In this document: positions 33,145 through 42,292 of the stretch, piece after piece
Layout: each line of letters begins with the position of its first letter
Numbering within the stretch: the stretch's first letter is position 1
Origin: Polynucleobacter paneuropaeus
Lineage (GTDB): Bacteria; Pseudomonadota; Gammaproteobacteria; Burkholderiales; Burkholderiaceae
DNA: 64,000 nt
Assembly (NCBI RefSeq): GCF_003261235.1
Contig: NZ_CP030085.1
Location: 849,454-913,453 of the forward strand
Direction of reading: 5' to 3'
Position numbers and translations under genes: made by a program
The notes under the pieces: model-generated
Seen by the model: only the letters and a program-made list of their open reading frames with translations
What the model was told of the DNA's origin: nothing
The model's database searches: none

Positions 33145-34388
33145 GCGGGGAGTTCCGCGTGAGTGTTTCGTGCTAGGGCTTGTTCTTTAACGGGGAGGTT
33201 AATTAGGCATGCTAATACGCCAAGCCCAATCGCAATATTCCAAACCACACTATAAGACCCCGTCAGGTCATATAAATAGCCACCCAAAAAAGCGCCAGAG
33301 AAGCTACCCAATTGATGGGCAAAGAAAATCAGACCTGAGAGCATGCTTAGGTATTTAACCCCAAAGATCTGCGCAACAATGCCGTTAGTAAGTGGAATGG
33401 TAGAAAGCCATAGGAAACCCATCACGGCAGAAAAAATATAAACAGTGATGGGTGAGAGTGGAATCCATAAAAAAGCAATGATGGCAATTGATCTGCCTAG
33501 ATAAATTCCAGAAAGTAAGTAGCGCTTAGGAAAGCGCTGACCGAAAATCCCTGCGCAGTAAGTACCAAAGACGTTAAACAATCCAATCAAGGCGAGGGCG
33601 GTGGTTGCAATCGCTGGTGATCCTACTGCTGGATAAGTTTGAGACATATCCTTTAGGTAAGGCGCTAAATGAACCGCAATAAAAACCACCTGAAAGCCAC
33701 AGACAAAATAACCCAGAGTTAAATAACGATAGCTTGGATTACTAGTAGCCTCATGCAGTGCTTGTCGAATCGTTTGATCGTCAGCTGTGTTGGTGTAGAC
33801 AAAATTCTTCTCCCGTAATAAAAAAGCAGCTGGAATCATGAAGCTTGCAATGATTGCCAAGAGTAGGAGAGCATCTTGTGGACCAAAGCGACTCAAGAGC
33901 GCCTGCTCAGCAGGAATCATCAAGAACTGACCAAAAGATCCTGCAGCAGCAGTGATTCCCATTGCCCAGACGCGTTTATCAGCCGGCACATTTCTGCCTA
34001 AAATTCCGTAGACCACGCTATAGGTTGTCGCCGTTTGCGCCAGACCAATCAGAAGGCCACCCGCAATCGTGAAGTTCAATACATCGCTAGATACAGCCAT
34101 GCCTGCTAAGCCAAGGGCATAAAGCAGGCCACCAAGGAGCATGATTCTGAAAGCGCCGAATCGATCAGCTAGTGCACCCGTTAATGGTTGGAAGGCGCCC
34201 CAAATTAAATTTTGTAGTGCAATTGTGAGGGCAAATGTGCCACGTCCCCAACCATTTTCTATAGTGATGGGTAAATTAAATAAGCCAAATCCATGACGAA
34301 TACCCATAGAGAGAGTGACCATTAAACCACCATAAATCAGCACCTCTTTGATGCTGAGAGAGCGAGCAATTTTTTCAGGGGAAATCAC
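33141..34388 (-). CDS. Major facilitator superfamily transporter
   Basis: 415 residues with twelve predicted membrane segments; start GTG at 34388 (GTGA overlap with the CoA-transferase stop). The first loop motif GALADRFGAFRIMLLGG is the MFS motif A, and a duplicate region follows after residue 215. The set MGIRHGFGLF and WGAFQPLTGALADRF suggests an oxalate/formate antiporter-like or monocarboxylate-type subgroup. With the CoA-transferase it may take up a small organic acid; the substrate is unknown. Confidence 0.85.
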   Translation of the reverse strand: MISPEKIARSLSIKEVLIYGGLMVTLSMGIRHGFGLFNLPITIENGWGRGTFALTIALQNLIWGAFQPLTGALADRFGAFRIMLLGGLLYALGLAGMAVSSDVLNFTIAGGLLIGLAQTATTYSVVYGILGRNVPADKRVWAMGITAAAGSFGQFLMIPAEQALLSRFGPQDALLLLAIIASFMIPAAFLLREKNFVYTNTADDQTIRQALHEATSNPSYRYLTLGYFVCGFQVVFIAVHLAPYLKDMSQTYPAVGSPAIATTALALIGLFNVFGTYCAGIFGQRFPKRYLLSGIYLGRSIAIIAFLWIPLSPITVYIFSAVMGFLWLSTIPLTNGIVAQIFGVKYLSMLSGLIFFAHQLGSFSGAFLGGYLYDLTGSYSVVWNIAIGLGVLACLINLPVKEQALARNTHAELPA

Positions 34389-35605
34389 AAAACACCTTTG
34401 TCATAGAGTTTCTCTATCGCTTGAGCGTCTAGTTGCAGGCGTTCCTGCAAAACTTCTCGAGTATGCTGCCCCAACATGGGTGGCGGCATTTTGTACTGCA
34501 CTGGCGATTTGGATAAATGCATTGGACTGGCAACCAATTTCATTTGACCTAACGCTGGATGGGGAACGGTAAGCTCAATCCCTCTGGCCATAACCTGTGG
34601 GTCTTCAAAAACCTCTTTGAAGTTATTGATAGGACCACAGGGTACTTTCGCCTCTTCAAGCAAATCAATCCATTGCGCTTTAGTCTTGTGGCGTGTCATT
34701 GCCTCTAAAAGTGGTATGAGTTGATCACGATGCTTAACCCGCTCAGGGTTATCGTGAAAACGAGGATCATCGGCTAACTGCGCCTGACCACCTACAGTAA
34801 CAAAGTGTTTGAACTGACTATTGTTTCCAGCTGCAACAATGATCCAACTATCGGATGTTGGGAAAGTTTGATAGGGCACGATCGTTGCCGATGTATTTCC
34901 TAAGCGTTGCGGAATTTCTCCAGAACATAAATAAGCACTGGCTGCATTAGCCATGACTGCAATTTGTGTATCGAGTAAAGCCATATCGATGCATTGTCCT
35001 TCACCAGTGCGATCGCGATACATCAGGGCTGCCATGATTGCATTCGTTGCATACATGCCTGTCAAAATATCGGCAATGGGCACCCCCGCTTTTTGCGGTG
35101 AAGCCCCAGGAACATTTTCTGCTTCTCCGGTCACACTCATGAAGCCACCCATGCCCTCAACAATCATGTCATAGCCTGGGCGATTGGCATAAGGACCAGT
35201 TTGACCAAAGCCCGTTATCGAGCAGTAGATTAAATCGGGCTTGATTTTTTGTAGAGCAGCATAGTCAAGACCATATTTGACTAGTTGGCTGACTTTGTAG
35301 TTTTCAATTAGAACGTCAGACTCTGCGACTAATTTACGAATGATGTCTTGCCCCTCGGGTGTACTGATATCGACGGTGATTGAGCGTTTATTCCGATTCA
35401 TGGCGATGAAATAAGCCGTCTCACTACTATCTTTACCCTGCGCATCTTTAGCAAAGGGCGGCCCCCAATGGCGGGTATCGTCTCCAACCCCAGGTTTTTC
35501 TACCTTGATGACATCGGCGCCAAGGTCAGCCAAATTTTGGGTGCACCAAGGTCCAGCGAGGACCCGGCTCAGGTCTAAAACACGAATATGACTTAAGGCA
35601 CCCAT
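34385..35605 (-). CDS. CaiB/BaiF family III CoA-transferase
   Basis: Transfers CoA between carboxylic acids through an aspartyl thioester. Start MGALSHIRVLDLSRVLAGPW and the core motifs IKVEKPGVGDDTRHWGPPF, NRNKRSITVD and the catalytic Asp in RPGYDMIVEGMGGFMSVTG are typical of formyl-CoA:oxalate, succinyl-CoA and related enzymes. 406 residues, full length. First gene of a unit with the MFS transporter and the 43-residue peptide, each joined by 4-base overlaps. The acid substrate cannot be named. Confidence 0.9.
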   Translation of the reverse strand: MGALSHIRVLDLSRVLAGPWCTQNLADLGADVIKVEKPGVGDDTRHWGPPFAKDAQGKDSSETAYFIAMNRNKRSITVDISTPEGQDIIRKLVAESDVLIENYKVSQLVKYGLDYAALQKIKPDLIYCSITGFGQTGPYANRPGYDMIVEGMGGFMSVTGEAENVPGASPQKAGVPIADILTGMYATNAIMAALMYRDRTGEGQCIDMALLDTQIAVMANAASAYLCSGEIPQRLGNTSATIVPYQTFPTSDSWIIVAAGNNSQFKHFVTVGGQAQLADDPRFHDNPERVKHRDQLIPLLEAMTRHKTKAQWIDLLEEAKVPCGPINNFKEVFEDPQVMARGIELTVPHPALGQMKLVASPMHLSKSPVQYKMPPPMLGQHTREVLQERLQLDAQAIEKLYDKGVL

Positions 35606-35683
35606 GAGCTAATTTTGGCATGAATAGAGGGTTAATCGCTGAAATTTGAGGGTATCAGCCAGACATGGCTACAATTTGCGCGA

Positions 35684-37672
35684 ATGGCTACACGTAAAAC
35701 CTCCGAATATAGCGAATCATCGATTCAGGTCCTCAAAGGCCTTGAACCTGTCCGGCAGCGGCCCGGAATGTACACCCGTACTGATAATCCACTGCACATC
35801 ATTCAAGAGGTTCTGGATAACGCATCAGATGAAGCCTTAGGGGGATTTGGTAAGCACATTACTGTGACGATGCATACCGATGGTAGTGTGAGCGTAGAAG
35901 ACGATGGTCGAGGTATTCCTGTTGGAATACATCCCACTGAGAAGCTCCCTGTAGTAGAAATCGTATTCACCCAATTGCATGCTGGCGGCAAGTTTGAAAA
36001 AGGCAGTGGTGGAGCATACGCTTTCTCCGGCGGTCTGCATGGTGTTGGCGTCTCCGTTACGAATGCACTCTCGAAACGATTAGAAGTTACCGTATGGCGT
36101 GATGGACAAGTTTCTACGCTGACCTTTGCTGATGGCAAGGTCATCGAGAAACTCAAATCCAAAGTTGCCGGCAAAGAAGATAAGTCGCATGGCACTCGAG
36201 TGCGAGCTTGGCCTGATGCAAAGTATTTTGATAGCGCTGTTATTCCCATGCCGGAGTTGATTCGCCTACTAAGATCTAAGGCAGTTTTGCTCCCTGGTGT
36301 CAAGGTCACGCTGATTCAAGAGAAATCGGGCGATAGTCAAACTTGGCAATACGCTCAAGGCTTAAGAGGCTACCTCAATGAGGCAATCGCGCAAGCAGGT
36401 CATGGTGCTGAGGTCATCCCGCCATTTGAAGGTGAGCAATACGCAACGGGTAATAGTGATGAAGATGGTTTTGCTGAAGGCGAAGGCGCTGCTTGGGTTG
36501 TTGCTTGGACTGAGGATGGAGCCCCAGTTCGTGAGAGCTATGTCAATCTAATACCAACGCCAGCCGGGGGAACTCACGAGAGCGGTTTGCGCGAAGGCCT
36601 ATTTAATGCCGTCAAAGGTTTTATTGAGATGCATGCCTTACAACCCAAAGGTGTCAAGCTGATGCCGGAGGATGTATTTGCCAGGGCGTCCTTCATCTTA
36701 TCGGCAAAAGTTTTGGATCCTCAATTTCAGGGACAAATTAAAGAGCGCCTGAACTCTCGTGATGCAGTGCGTTTAGTTTCTGCTTATTCAAAATCGGCTC
36801 TCGAGCTTTGGCTAAATCAACATGTGGATTACGGTCGAAAACTGGCTGATCTGGTCATTAAACAAGCCCAAGCGAGAACCCGCGCTGGCCAAAAAGTCGA
36901 GAAGAAAAAATCTTCAGGGGTTGCAGTGCTTCCAGGAAAGTTAACCGACTGCGAGAGTCAAGATACCGGCATGAATGAAATCTTCCTGGTTGAGGGGGAT
37001 TCGGCGGGTGGCTCAGCAAAGATGGGTCGCAATAAGGAATATCAGGCAATCTTGCCCCTGCGCGGTAAGGTTCTTAACACTTGGGAGGCAGAGCGTGATC
37101 GCCTCTTTGCCAATAATGAAGTGCACGATATTGCCGTAGCGATTGGAGTTGATCCCCATGGTCCCAATGACGAGATCGACTTGAGCAATTTACGTTATGG
37201 CAAGGTATGCATTCTCTCTGATGCGGACGTTGATGGAGCCCATATTCAAGTGTTGCTACTCACCTTGTTCTATAAGCACTTTCCAAAATTGATTGATTTG
37301 GGCCATGTCTATATTTCTAGACCACCTTTATTTAGGGTTGATGCCCCAGCCCGTGGCAAGAAGCCTGCTCAGAAAATCTATGCGCTCGATGCGAATGAGC
37401 TACAAGCGATTGAAGATAAATTACGTAAAGATGGTGTTCGTGATGGCGCTTGGCAGATTTCCCGCTTTAAAGGTTTGGGTGAAATGAGTGCGGAACAATT
37501 ATGGGATACCACCTTAAATCCAGACACTCGACGCCTGCTACCAGTAACACTAGGCGAGTGGACTCAGGATGAAACCATTAAAACCATGGATATGTTGATG
37601 GGTAAATCAGAATCTGGCGCTCGGCGCGATTGGTTAGAGGAACGCGGTAATGAAGTTGAGGCAGATATCTAA
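35684..37672 (+). CDS. parE: DNA topoisomerase IV subunit B
   Basis: ATPase subunit that drives chromosome decatenation. GHKL motifs EVLDNASDEALGGFG, VEDDGRGIPVG and SGGLHGVGVSVTNAL; TOPRIM motifs VEGDSAGGSAKMGR and LSDADVDGAHIQ. Length 662 fits ParE rather than GyrB, which is longer. It is followed by parC with a TAATG overlap. Confidence 0.97.
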   Translation: MATRKTSEYSESSIQVLKGLEPVRQRPGMYTRTDNPLHIIQEVLDNASDEALGGFGKHITVTMHTDGSVSVEDDGRGIPVGIHPTEKLPVVEIVFTQLHAGGKFEKGSGGAYAFSGGLHGVGVSVTNALSKRLEVTVWRDGQVSTLTFADGKVIEKLKSKVAGKEDKSHGTRVRAWPDAKYFDSAVIPMPELIRLLRSKAVLLPGVKVTLIQEKSGDSQTWQYAQGLRGYLNEAIAQAGHGAEVIPPFEGEQYATGNSDEDGFAEGEGAAWVVAWTEDGAPVRESYVNLIPTPAGGTHESGLREGLFNAVKGFIEMHALQPKGVKLMPEDVFARASFILSAKVLDPQFQGQIKERLNSRDAVRLVSAYSKSALELWLNQHVDYGRKLADLVIKQAQARTRAGQKVEKKKSSGVAVLPGKLTDCESQDTGMNEIFLVEGDSAGGSAKMGRNKEYQAILPLRGKVLNTWEAERDRLFANNEVHDIAVAIGVDPHGPNDEIDLSNLRYGKVCILSDADVDGAHIQVLLLTLFYKHFPKLIDLGHVYISRPPLFRVDAPARGKKPAQKIYALDANELQAIEDKLRKDGVRDGAWQISRFKGLGEMSAEQLWDTTLNPDTRRLLPVTLGEWTQDETIKTMDMLMGKSESGARRDWLEERGNEVEADI

Positions 37673-40140
37673 TGGCCATTAAGAAGCCCGTTAAGAAAAC
37701 GGTTTCCGCAAAATCGACTAAGCCAGCAGAGCAGGCTGATCTCTTTTCGAATCTCGATGAGACTGAGGTTGCTGAGGTTAACAAACCTTTGCCAAAGCCA
37801 TCAAAGTCTGGCGGAAGTTCTCCGCCGCACGATCCTAACAAGGTCGAACTCAACGAAGATGACAAGGATAGCTTAACGCTAGCAGTTTACGCAGAGCGTG
37901 CTTACTTAGACTACGCCATCAGCGTTGTCAAGGGCCGTGCTTTACCTGATGTTGCTGATGGACAAAAGCCAGTTCAACGCCGTATCTTATTTTCTATGAG
38001 CGAGATGGGCTTGCGCTCAGATGCGAAGCCAGTGAAGAGTGCCCGTGTTGTAGGTGATGTGTTGGGTAAGTTCCATCCACACGGCGATCAATCTGCTTAT
38101 GACGCACTGGTGCGTTTGGCACAAAGCTTTTCATTACACTATCCCTTAATCGATGGTCAGGGTAACTTTGGTTCACGAGATGGTGATGGCGCGGCGGCAA
38201 TGCGCTATACCGAAGCGCGTTTAACCAAAATTGCTGGTTTACTCCTTAGTGAGATTGATGAAGGTACTGTAGATTTTGCGCCGAACTATGATGGATCATT
38301 CCAAGAGCCTAAGTTATTGCCAGCGCGTTTACCTTTTGTTCTTCTTAATGGTGCTTCTGGTATCGCGGTCGGCATGGCCACGGAAATTCCTTCGCATAAT
38401 TTACGGGAAGTTGCCAGCGCGGCGATTGCCTTGATGAAGTCCCCCAAAATGTCGACTACCGATTTATTGGAGATCATGCCAGGCCCTGATTTTCCGGGGG
38501 GCGGACAAATCATTTCTCCTGCTAATGAGATTGCCCAGATCTATGAGGGTGGTCGCGGTAGTCTGAAGGTCAGAGCCCGTTGGTCTGTAGAAGAATTGGC
38601 TCGCGGTCAGTGGCAAATTGTCGTAAATGAATTGCCACCTTCAACTTCCTCCCAAAAAGTGTTACAAGAGATTGAAGAGATCACCAATCCCAAGGTCAAG
38701 ATTGGCAAGAAAACCTTAACGACCGATCAAAATAACTTGAAGTCAACCATCTTGGCGGTATTAGATGGCGTGCGTGACGAGTCAAGCAAAGACGCAGCAG
38801 TGCGCTTGGTATTCGAGCCTAAGAGTAAAAACGTGGAAGTCAATGAGTTCGTTAATCTCTTGCTCGCCCATACTTCTTTAGAGTCAAACGCACCAATTAA
38901 TTTAGTGATGATTGGAACGGATGGTCGTCCTCGTCAAAAGGGCCTCAAAGAAATTATTTCAGAGTGGATTGGTTTCAGAGTACAAACCGTCACTCGCCGC
39001 ACTGAGTACCGTCTCGGTAAAGTCAAAGACCGCATGCATATTTTGGAGGGCCGCTTAACGGTGCTTCTGAATATTGATAAGGTCATCAAGATCATTCGTA
39101 ATAGCGATGAGCCCAAGGCAGATTTGATCCTTGCCTTCAAACTCACTGAGCGTCAAGCAGAAGATATCTTGGATATTCGTTTGCGTCAGTTGGCTCGCTT
39201 AGAGGGCATCAAGATTGAACAAGAGCTCAAGGAGCTGAAAACCGAGCGCGATGATCTTGAAGGACTCTTACAAAACGATAGCAATTTACGTAAGCGCATC
39301 ATCAAAGAGATTGAGTCCGATATGAAGGACTTTGGTGATGATCGTCGCACCATCATCCAAGAGGATAAGCGTGCCGTAGCTGAGACCAAAGTGGTTGATG
39401 AGCCAGTGACCGTGATTGTTTCTCAAAAGGGTTGGGTCCGCGTTCGTCAAGGTCATGAACATGATCCAAGCCAGTTCTCATTTAAGGCTGGCGATGGAAT
39501 GTACGGCACCTTCGAATGCCGCACCGTCGATTTAATGCAGGGCTTTGGTAGTGATGGCCGTGTTTATACCGTCCCTGTAAGTGAGCTTCCTGGTGCACGT
39601 GGTGATGGATCACCCCTCACTAGCTTCGTCAATTTGGCAGCCGGATCACAAATGGTGGCGTATTACGCAGGTCATGCTGATGACCTTGTGTTGATTTCAA
39701 CACGAGCAGGTAATGGCTTTTTGGCCAATGTGAGCGATATGATGACGCGCAATAAAGCCGGTAAGGCTTTCGTTGGTGTCGATGCGAAGTTTCCGAGCGG
39801 AGATGCTCCACTTGGGGCAGCCAAAGTATCTGTTGGCATGAAACAGGTCGCTTGTTTATCGGAGAGTGCCAAGCTCTTAGTGTTTCCATTAGACGAACTC
39901 AAGCGTTTGCCTGCCGGAGGTAAGGGTGTGATTCTGATGGGCTTAGATGGTAAAGAGACTTTAGCTTCTGCGATTACAGTGGGAGCTGAAGGTGCAACTT
40001 ATTCGGGCGCAGGAAGGGCCGGTAAACCAACGGAACTCAATCTGGATGCTAAGACTCTAAAAACATTTGTTGGCAATCGTGCACGTAAAGGTCACTTTGT
40101 TGAGCCTCGCCTGAAAGACGGAAAACTCAAAGCCAACTAA
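37672..40140 (+). CDS. parC: DNA topoisomerase IV subunit A
   Basis: DNA breakage and reunion subunit; catalytic Tyr179 in AAAMRYTEARLTKIA. The winged-helix quinolone region reads HPHGDQSAYDALVRLAQSF: Gln140 is where E. coli ParC has Ser80 and Asp144 is at the Glu84 place. Residues 1-60 form an extra Lys/Pro-rich N-terminus (MAIKKPVKKTVSAKS) absent from E. coli ParC. The C-terminal domain is shortened. 822 residues; TAATG overlap with parE. Confidence 0.97.
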   Translation: MAIKKPVKKTVSAKSTKPAEQADLFSNLDETEVAEVNKPLPKPSKSGGSSPPHDPNKVELNEDDKDSLTLAVYAERAYLDYAISVVKGRALPDVADGQKPVQRRILFSMSEMGLRSDAKPVKSARVVGDVLGKFHPHGDQSAYDALVRLAQSFSLHYPLIDGQGNFGSRDGDGAAAMRYTEARLTKIAGLLLSEIDEGTVDFAPNYDGSFQEPKLLPARLPFVLLNGASGIAVGMATEIPSHNLREVASAAIALMKSPKMSTTDLLEIMPGPDFPGGGQIISPANEIAQIYEGGRGSLKVRARWSVEELARGQWQIVVNELPPSTSSQKVLQEIEEITNPKVKIGKKTLTTDQNNLKSTILAVLDGVRDESSKDAAVRLVFEPKSKNVEVNEFVNLLLAHTSLESNAPINLVMIGTDGRPRQKGLKEIISEWIGFRVQTVTRRTEYRLGKVKDRMHILEGRLTVLLNIDKVIKIIRNSDEPKADLILAFKLTERQAEDILDIRLRQLARLEGIKIEQELKELKTERDDLEGLLQNDSNLRKRIIKEIESDMKDFGDDRRTIIQEDKRAVAETKVVDEPVTVIVSQKGWVRVRQGHEHDPSQFSFKAGDGMYGTFECRTVDLMQGFGSDGRVYTVPVSELPGARGDGSPLTSFVNLAAGSQMVAYYAGHADDLVLISTRAGNGFLANVSDMMTRNKAGKAFVGVDAKFPSGDAPLGAAKVSVGMKQVACLSESAKLLVFPLDELKRLPAGGKGVILMGLDGKETLASAITVGAEGATYSGAGRAGKPTELNLDAKTLKTFVGNRARKGHFVEPRLKDGKLKAN

Positions 40141-40149
40141 AGTAGTGTT

Positions 40150-40608
40150 TTAAATCTCGGCGATGAGTTCGATTTCTACGCAGGCACCCAAAGGGATTTG
40201 AGCTACACCAAAGGCGCTGCGAGCATGTTTGCCTGCATCACCAAAGACATCGAATAAGAGTTCTGAGCATCCGTTAATGACTAAGTGCTGTTCAGTAAAT
40301 GCTGGAGTGGAGTTTACTAACCCCATCACTTTAGTAATGCGCTTGACCCGATCGACTGAGCCTAAGTGATGATGAAGTGTGGCAAGTAGGTCGATGGCAA
40401 TCGCGCGTGCTGCTTTTTTGCCCGTTTCAGTATCCATATCTTGTCCGAGTTTGCCGACCCAAACTTTGCCAGCCTGTTTTGCTATGTGCCCCGAGAGGTA
40501 AACGCTATTTCCTGAGGTGGTCGCCATCACATAAGCTGCTGCGGGAGGACCCGCTGGGGGTAATTCAATACCTAAACTTTTGAGGCGATCTGAGGCTACG
40601 GCGGTCAT
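40150..40608 (-). CDS. RidA family protein (reactive intermediate deaminase-like)
   Basis: 152 residues. The chorismate-mutase-like RidA fold is shown by VYLSGHIAKQ, the middle helix AAR-AIAIDLLATLHHHLGSVDRV and the signature HARSAFGVAQIPLGACVEIELIAEI (quoted in part). The Arg in HARSA corresponds to the substrate-binding Arg of active RidA, so imine/enamine deaminase activity is possible. It is longer than canonical 128-residue RidA and belongs to a longer subgroup. It ends 10 bases from parC, convergent. Confidence 0.85.
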   Translation of the reverse strand: MTAVASDRLKSLGIELPPAGPPAAAYVMATTSGNSVYLSGHIAKQAGKVWVGKLGQDMDTETGKKAARAIAIDLLATLHHHLGSVDRVKRITKVMGLVNSTPAFTEQHLVINGCSELLFDVFGDAGKHARSAFGVAQIPLGACVEIELIAEI

Positions 40609-40760
40609 GGTGTTCTCGATAATTGGGAATAGGAGAAAGTATAGGGAAAAATATTCCCTATAAACGCCAATTTGCTAAAAATACGCATTCCAGGCTAGTT
40701 GCTTGCTGTCTCCGCTATACTCTCTCAAACTTTTTATCAATCTGCTTCTTGATGATTTCT

Positions 40761-41123
40761 ATGAAAAAACACTTGATTTCCCAATTGGCCTTATCCGCTG
40801 GTTTGGCTTTTATTGCTTTTGCGGCACAAGCTGACGATGTTCAGGGGTCTGCTAAAGCAGGTGCTGGAAAAGTATGGCTTTGTACAGGCTGCCATTCGAT
40901 TCCCGACTATCGCGCTGACTACCCACTGGTCTACCGGGTTCCCATGATTGGCGGACAAAATGCCGGCTATATCGCAGTTGCCTTGTCTGAGTATAAAAAG
41001 GGCGAGCGTAAGCACCCAACCATGAGAGCGATTGCCGGAAGCTTGTCAGATCAGGATATGGCTGATATTGGCGAATACTATGCTGCCCAAACATCCAGCT
41101 CACCGATTAACCCATTGAAGTAA
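40761..41123 (+). CDS. Small periplasmic cytochrome c
   Basis: The start at 40761 (MKKHLISQLALSAGLAF) gives a signal peptide cleaved near AQA-DDV; the frame is open further upstream to 40623 but that part is not signal-like, and 40752 is another option. Haem motif CTGCH, with the distal Met probably in KHPTMRAI. 120 residues in total. The next gene is also a cytochrome c, 7 bases away. It may carry electrons between periplasmic or membrane oxidoreductases; partner unknown. Confidence 0.85.
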   Translation: MKKHLISQLALSAGLAFIAFAAQADDVQGSAKAGAGKVWLCTGCHSIPDYRADYPLVYRVPMIGGQNAGYIAVALSEYKKGERKHPTMRAIAGSLSDQDMADIGEYYAAQTSSSPINPLK

Positions 41124-41130
41124 TCGAGAT

Positions 41131-41481
41131 ATGTCTATGAAATTTGCATTCATCACAACTCTTGTGTTTTGCTGTGTTGGCTTGGCTAATGCTGCTGATA
41201 TTCAAAAAGGTCAGGCTTTGGTAGAGAAGGGCGCTTGTACTTCTTGCCATGGCGCTGGACTGAATGCCCCAATCTTGCCAGTTTATCCACGCTTGGCTGG
41301 TCAACCTGCTGATTACCTCTACTACGCCTTACATGCCTATCAAGTCGGTGGCAGTAATGCCAAGTACGGCCGTAACAATGCCATCATGGCAGGCCAGGTT
41401 CAACCCTATTCAGATCAAGATTTAAAAGATATCGCAGCTTACGTTTCTTCGTTACCAGGCACTTTAGTAATCAAAAAGTAA
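41131..41481 (+). CDS. Small cytochrome c
   Basis: 116 residues. A signal peptide (MKFAFITTLVFCCVGLANA, cleavage after ANA) and one haem motif CTSCH. The distal Met is likely in NNAIMAGQVQPY, and DLKDIAAYVSSLPG is the final helix typical of class I c-type cytochromes. Start at 41131 (MSMKFAF) or 41137. It pairs with the preceding cytochrome gene; both may be one operon and probably pass electrons together. Confidence 0.88.
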   Translation: MSMKFAFITTLVFCCVGLANAADIQKGQALVEKGACTSCHGAGLNAPILPVYPRLAGQPADYLYYALHAYQVGGSNAKYGRNNAIMAGQVQPYSDQDLKDIAAYVSSLPGTLVIKK

Positions 41482-41507
41482 CACTGCTTTATGAGGTACA
41501 GTAATGA

Positions 41508-41535
41508 CTTAGGATAAGCTCCTAAGCCATTGTTT
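41508..41535. terminator. Possible terminator between cytochrome and GntR gene
   Basis: CTTAGGA (41508-41514), loop TAAGC, TCCTAAG (41520-41526), then CCATTGTTTTGT. The T-tract is broken and the stem is AT-rich, so strength is uncertain. It sits after both convergent genes and could serve either. Confidence 0.45.
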
Positions 41536-41559
41536 TGTATAGAACTAATACACTTAAAT

Positions 41560-42198
41560 CTATCTAGCAGCTTCCAAGCCTAGAGCCAAGTGCTTACGCA
41601 TTGCCATCTCAGCAGCTTTAGCGTCGCCTTTGAGGATGGCCTCCAGAATTTGTCGATGTTCTAAGAGGGAGTTTTGTAATCTTCCAGTTCGATTTAGGGA
41701 GTCTTTTCTTTGAAGTTTGAGAACCTTCCTCAAATCTCCAATCACTCCGTTCAGCCATTTATTGCCGGCTATATCGAGGATAAGCTCATGAAATCGCACA
41801 TTAATCTCAAAAAATTGCTCAATATCTCTATCCGCAGCTGCCTTCTCTAGGCGATGGTGTAAGTCATCGAGCTGATTCAGTTGGGATTCATTGGCCTTCA
41901 TAGCCGCCTCTTTGGCTGCTTCGCCCTCCAGCAGGGATAGAACAGTGAAGATTTGCTCTAAATCAGATCGCTCTACCTCAGTGACATAGGCGCCTCTACG
42001 CAATTTGATCGTCACAAGTCCCTCAGCAGCCAGTAATTTAATGGCTTCTCGCATAGGCGTTCTACTAATTCCGAACTGCACAGCCAGGCTTTGCTCGTCT
42101 AACCAGCTACCGGGCTCCAGTTCGTGGGCAAAGATTTGCCCTCTGAGACGGTCAGCGACATCCTCGTATAAGGGCCTATTTATTAGTTTTGTATTCAT
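41560..42198 (-). CDS. GntR/FadR (FCD) family transcription regulator
   Basis: 212 residues: N-terminal winged HTH (LYEDVADRLRGQIFAHELEPG, SLAVQFGISRTPMREAIKLLAAEGLV quoted in part) and a C-terminal FCD ligand domain with the His/Asp/Asn-type cluster in FFEINVRFHELILDIAGN and LLEHRQILEAI. Divergent from the methylmalonyl-CoA mutase operon with 94 bases between starts, so it most likely controls it; ligand probably a metabolite of the propionate or C3/C4-CoA route. An FCD-type operator sits at its start. Confidence 0.92.
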   Translation of the reverse strand: MNTKLINRPLYEDVADRLRGQIFAHELEPGSWLDEQSLAVQFGISRTPMREAIKLLAAEGLVTIKLRRGAYVTEVERSDLEQIFTVLSLLEGEAAKEAAMKANESQLNQLDDLHHRLEKAAADRDIEQFFEINVRFHELILDIAGNKWLNGVIGDLRKVLKLQRKDSLNRTGRLQNSLLEHRQILEAILKGDAKAAEMAMRKHLALGLEAAR

Positions 42199-42203
42199 AA
42201 TTA

Positions 42204-42211
42204 TGTATACA
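42204..42211. promoter_or_regulatory. Candidate GntR/FCD operator
   Basis: TGTATACA perfect palindrome, extended ATTATGTATACAATAT. The FCD family often binds GTATAC-centred sites. It is 6 bases upstream of the regulator start codon (cat at 42196-42198) and would block its own transcription or translation start. Confidence 0.5.
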
Positions 42212-42218
42212 ATATCTA

Positions 42219-42236
42219 GACAAACTGGGATTTGTC
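42219..42236. promoter_or_regulatory. Inverted repeat overlapping the mutase promoter
   Basis: GACAAA-CTGGGA-TTTGTC, two perfect 6-base arms. Its right arm overlaps the candidate -35 of the mutase operon, so a regulator bound here would interfere with transcription. Confidence 0.4.
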
Positions 42237-42260
42237 AAGCAAAATAGCCTTAAATATTTT
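42232..42260 (+). promoter_or_regulatory. Candidate promoter of the methylmalonyl-CoA mutase operon
   Basis: TTGTCA (42232-42237) and TATTTT (42255-42260) with 17-base spacing. The start codon follows at 42293, with GGGAG six bases before it. Confidence 0.4.
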
Positions 42261-42292
42261 GTGAGATTGATGCAGCCATATGGGAGCGCTAG

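Noticed and set aside
35803..36309. 168-residue ORF antisense to parE
   Set aside because: It lies inside the clearly conserved parE frame and has a Ser/Pro/Thr-rich composition typical of shadow frames.
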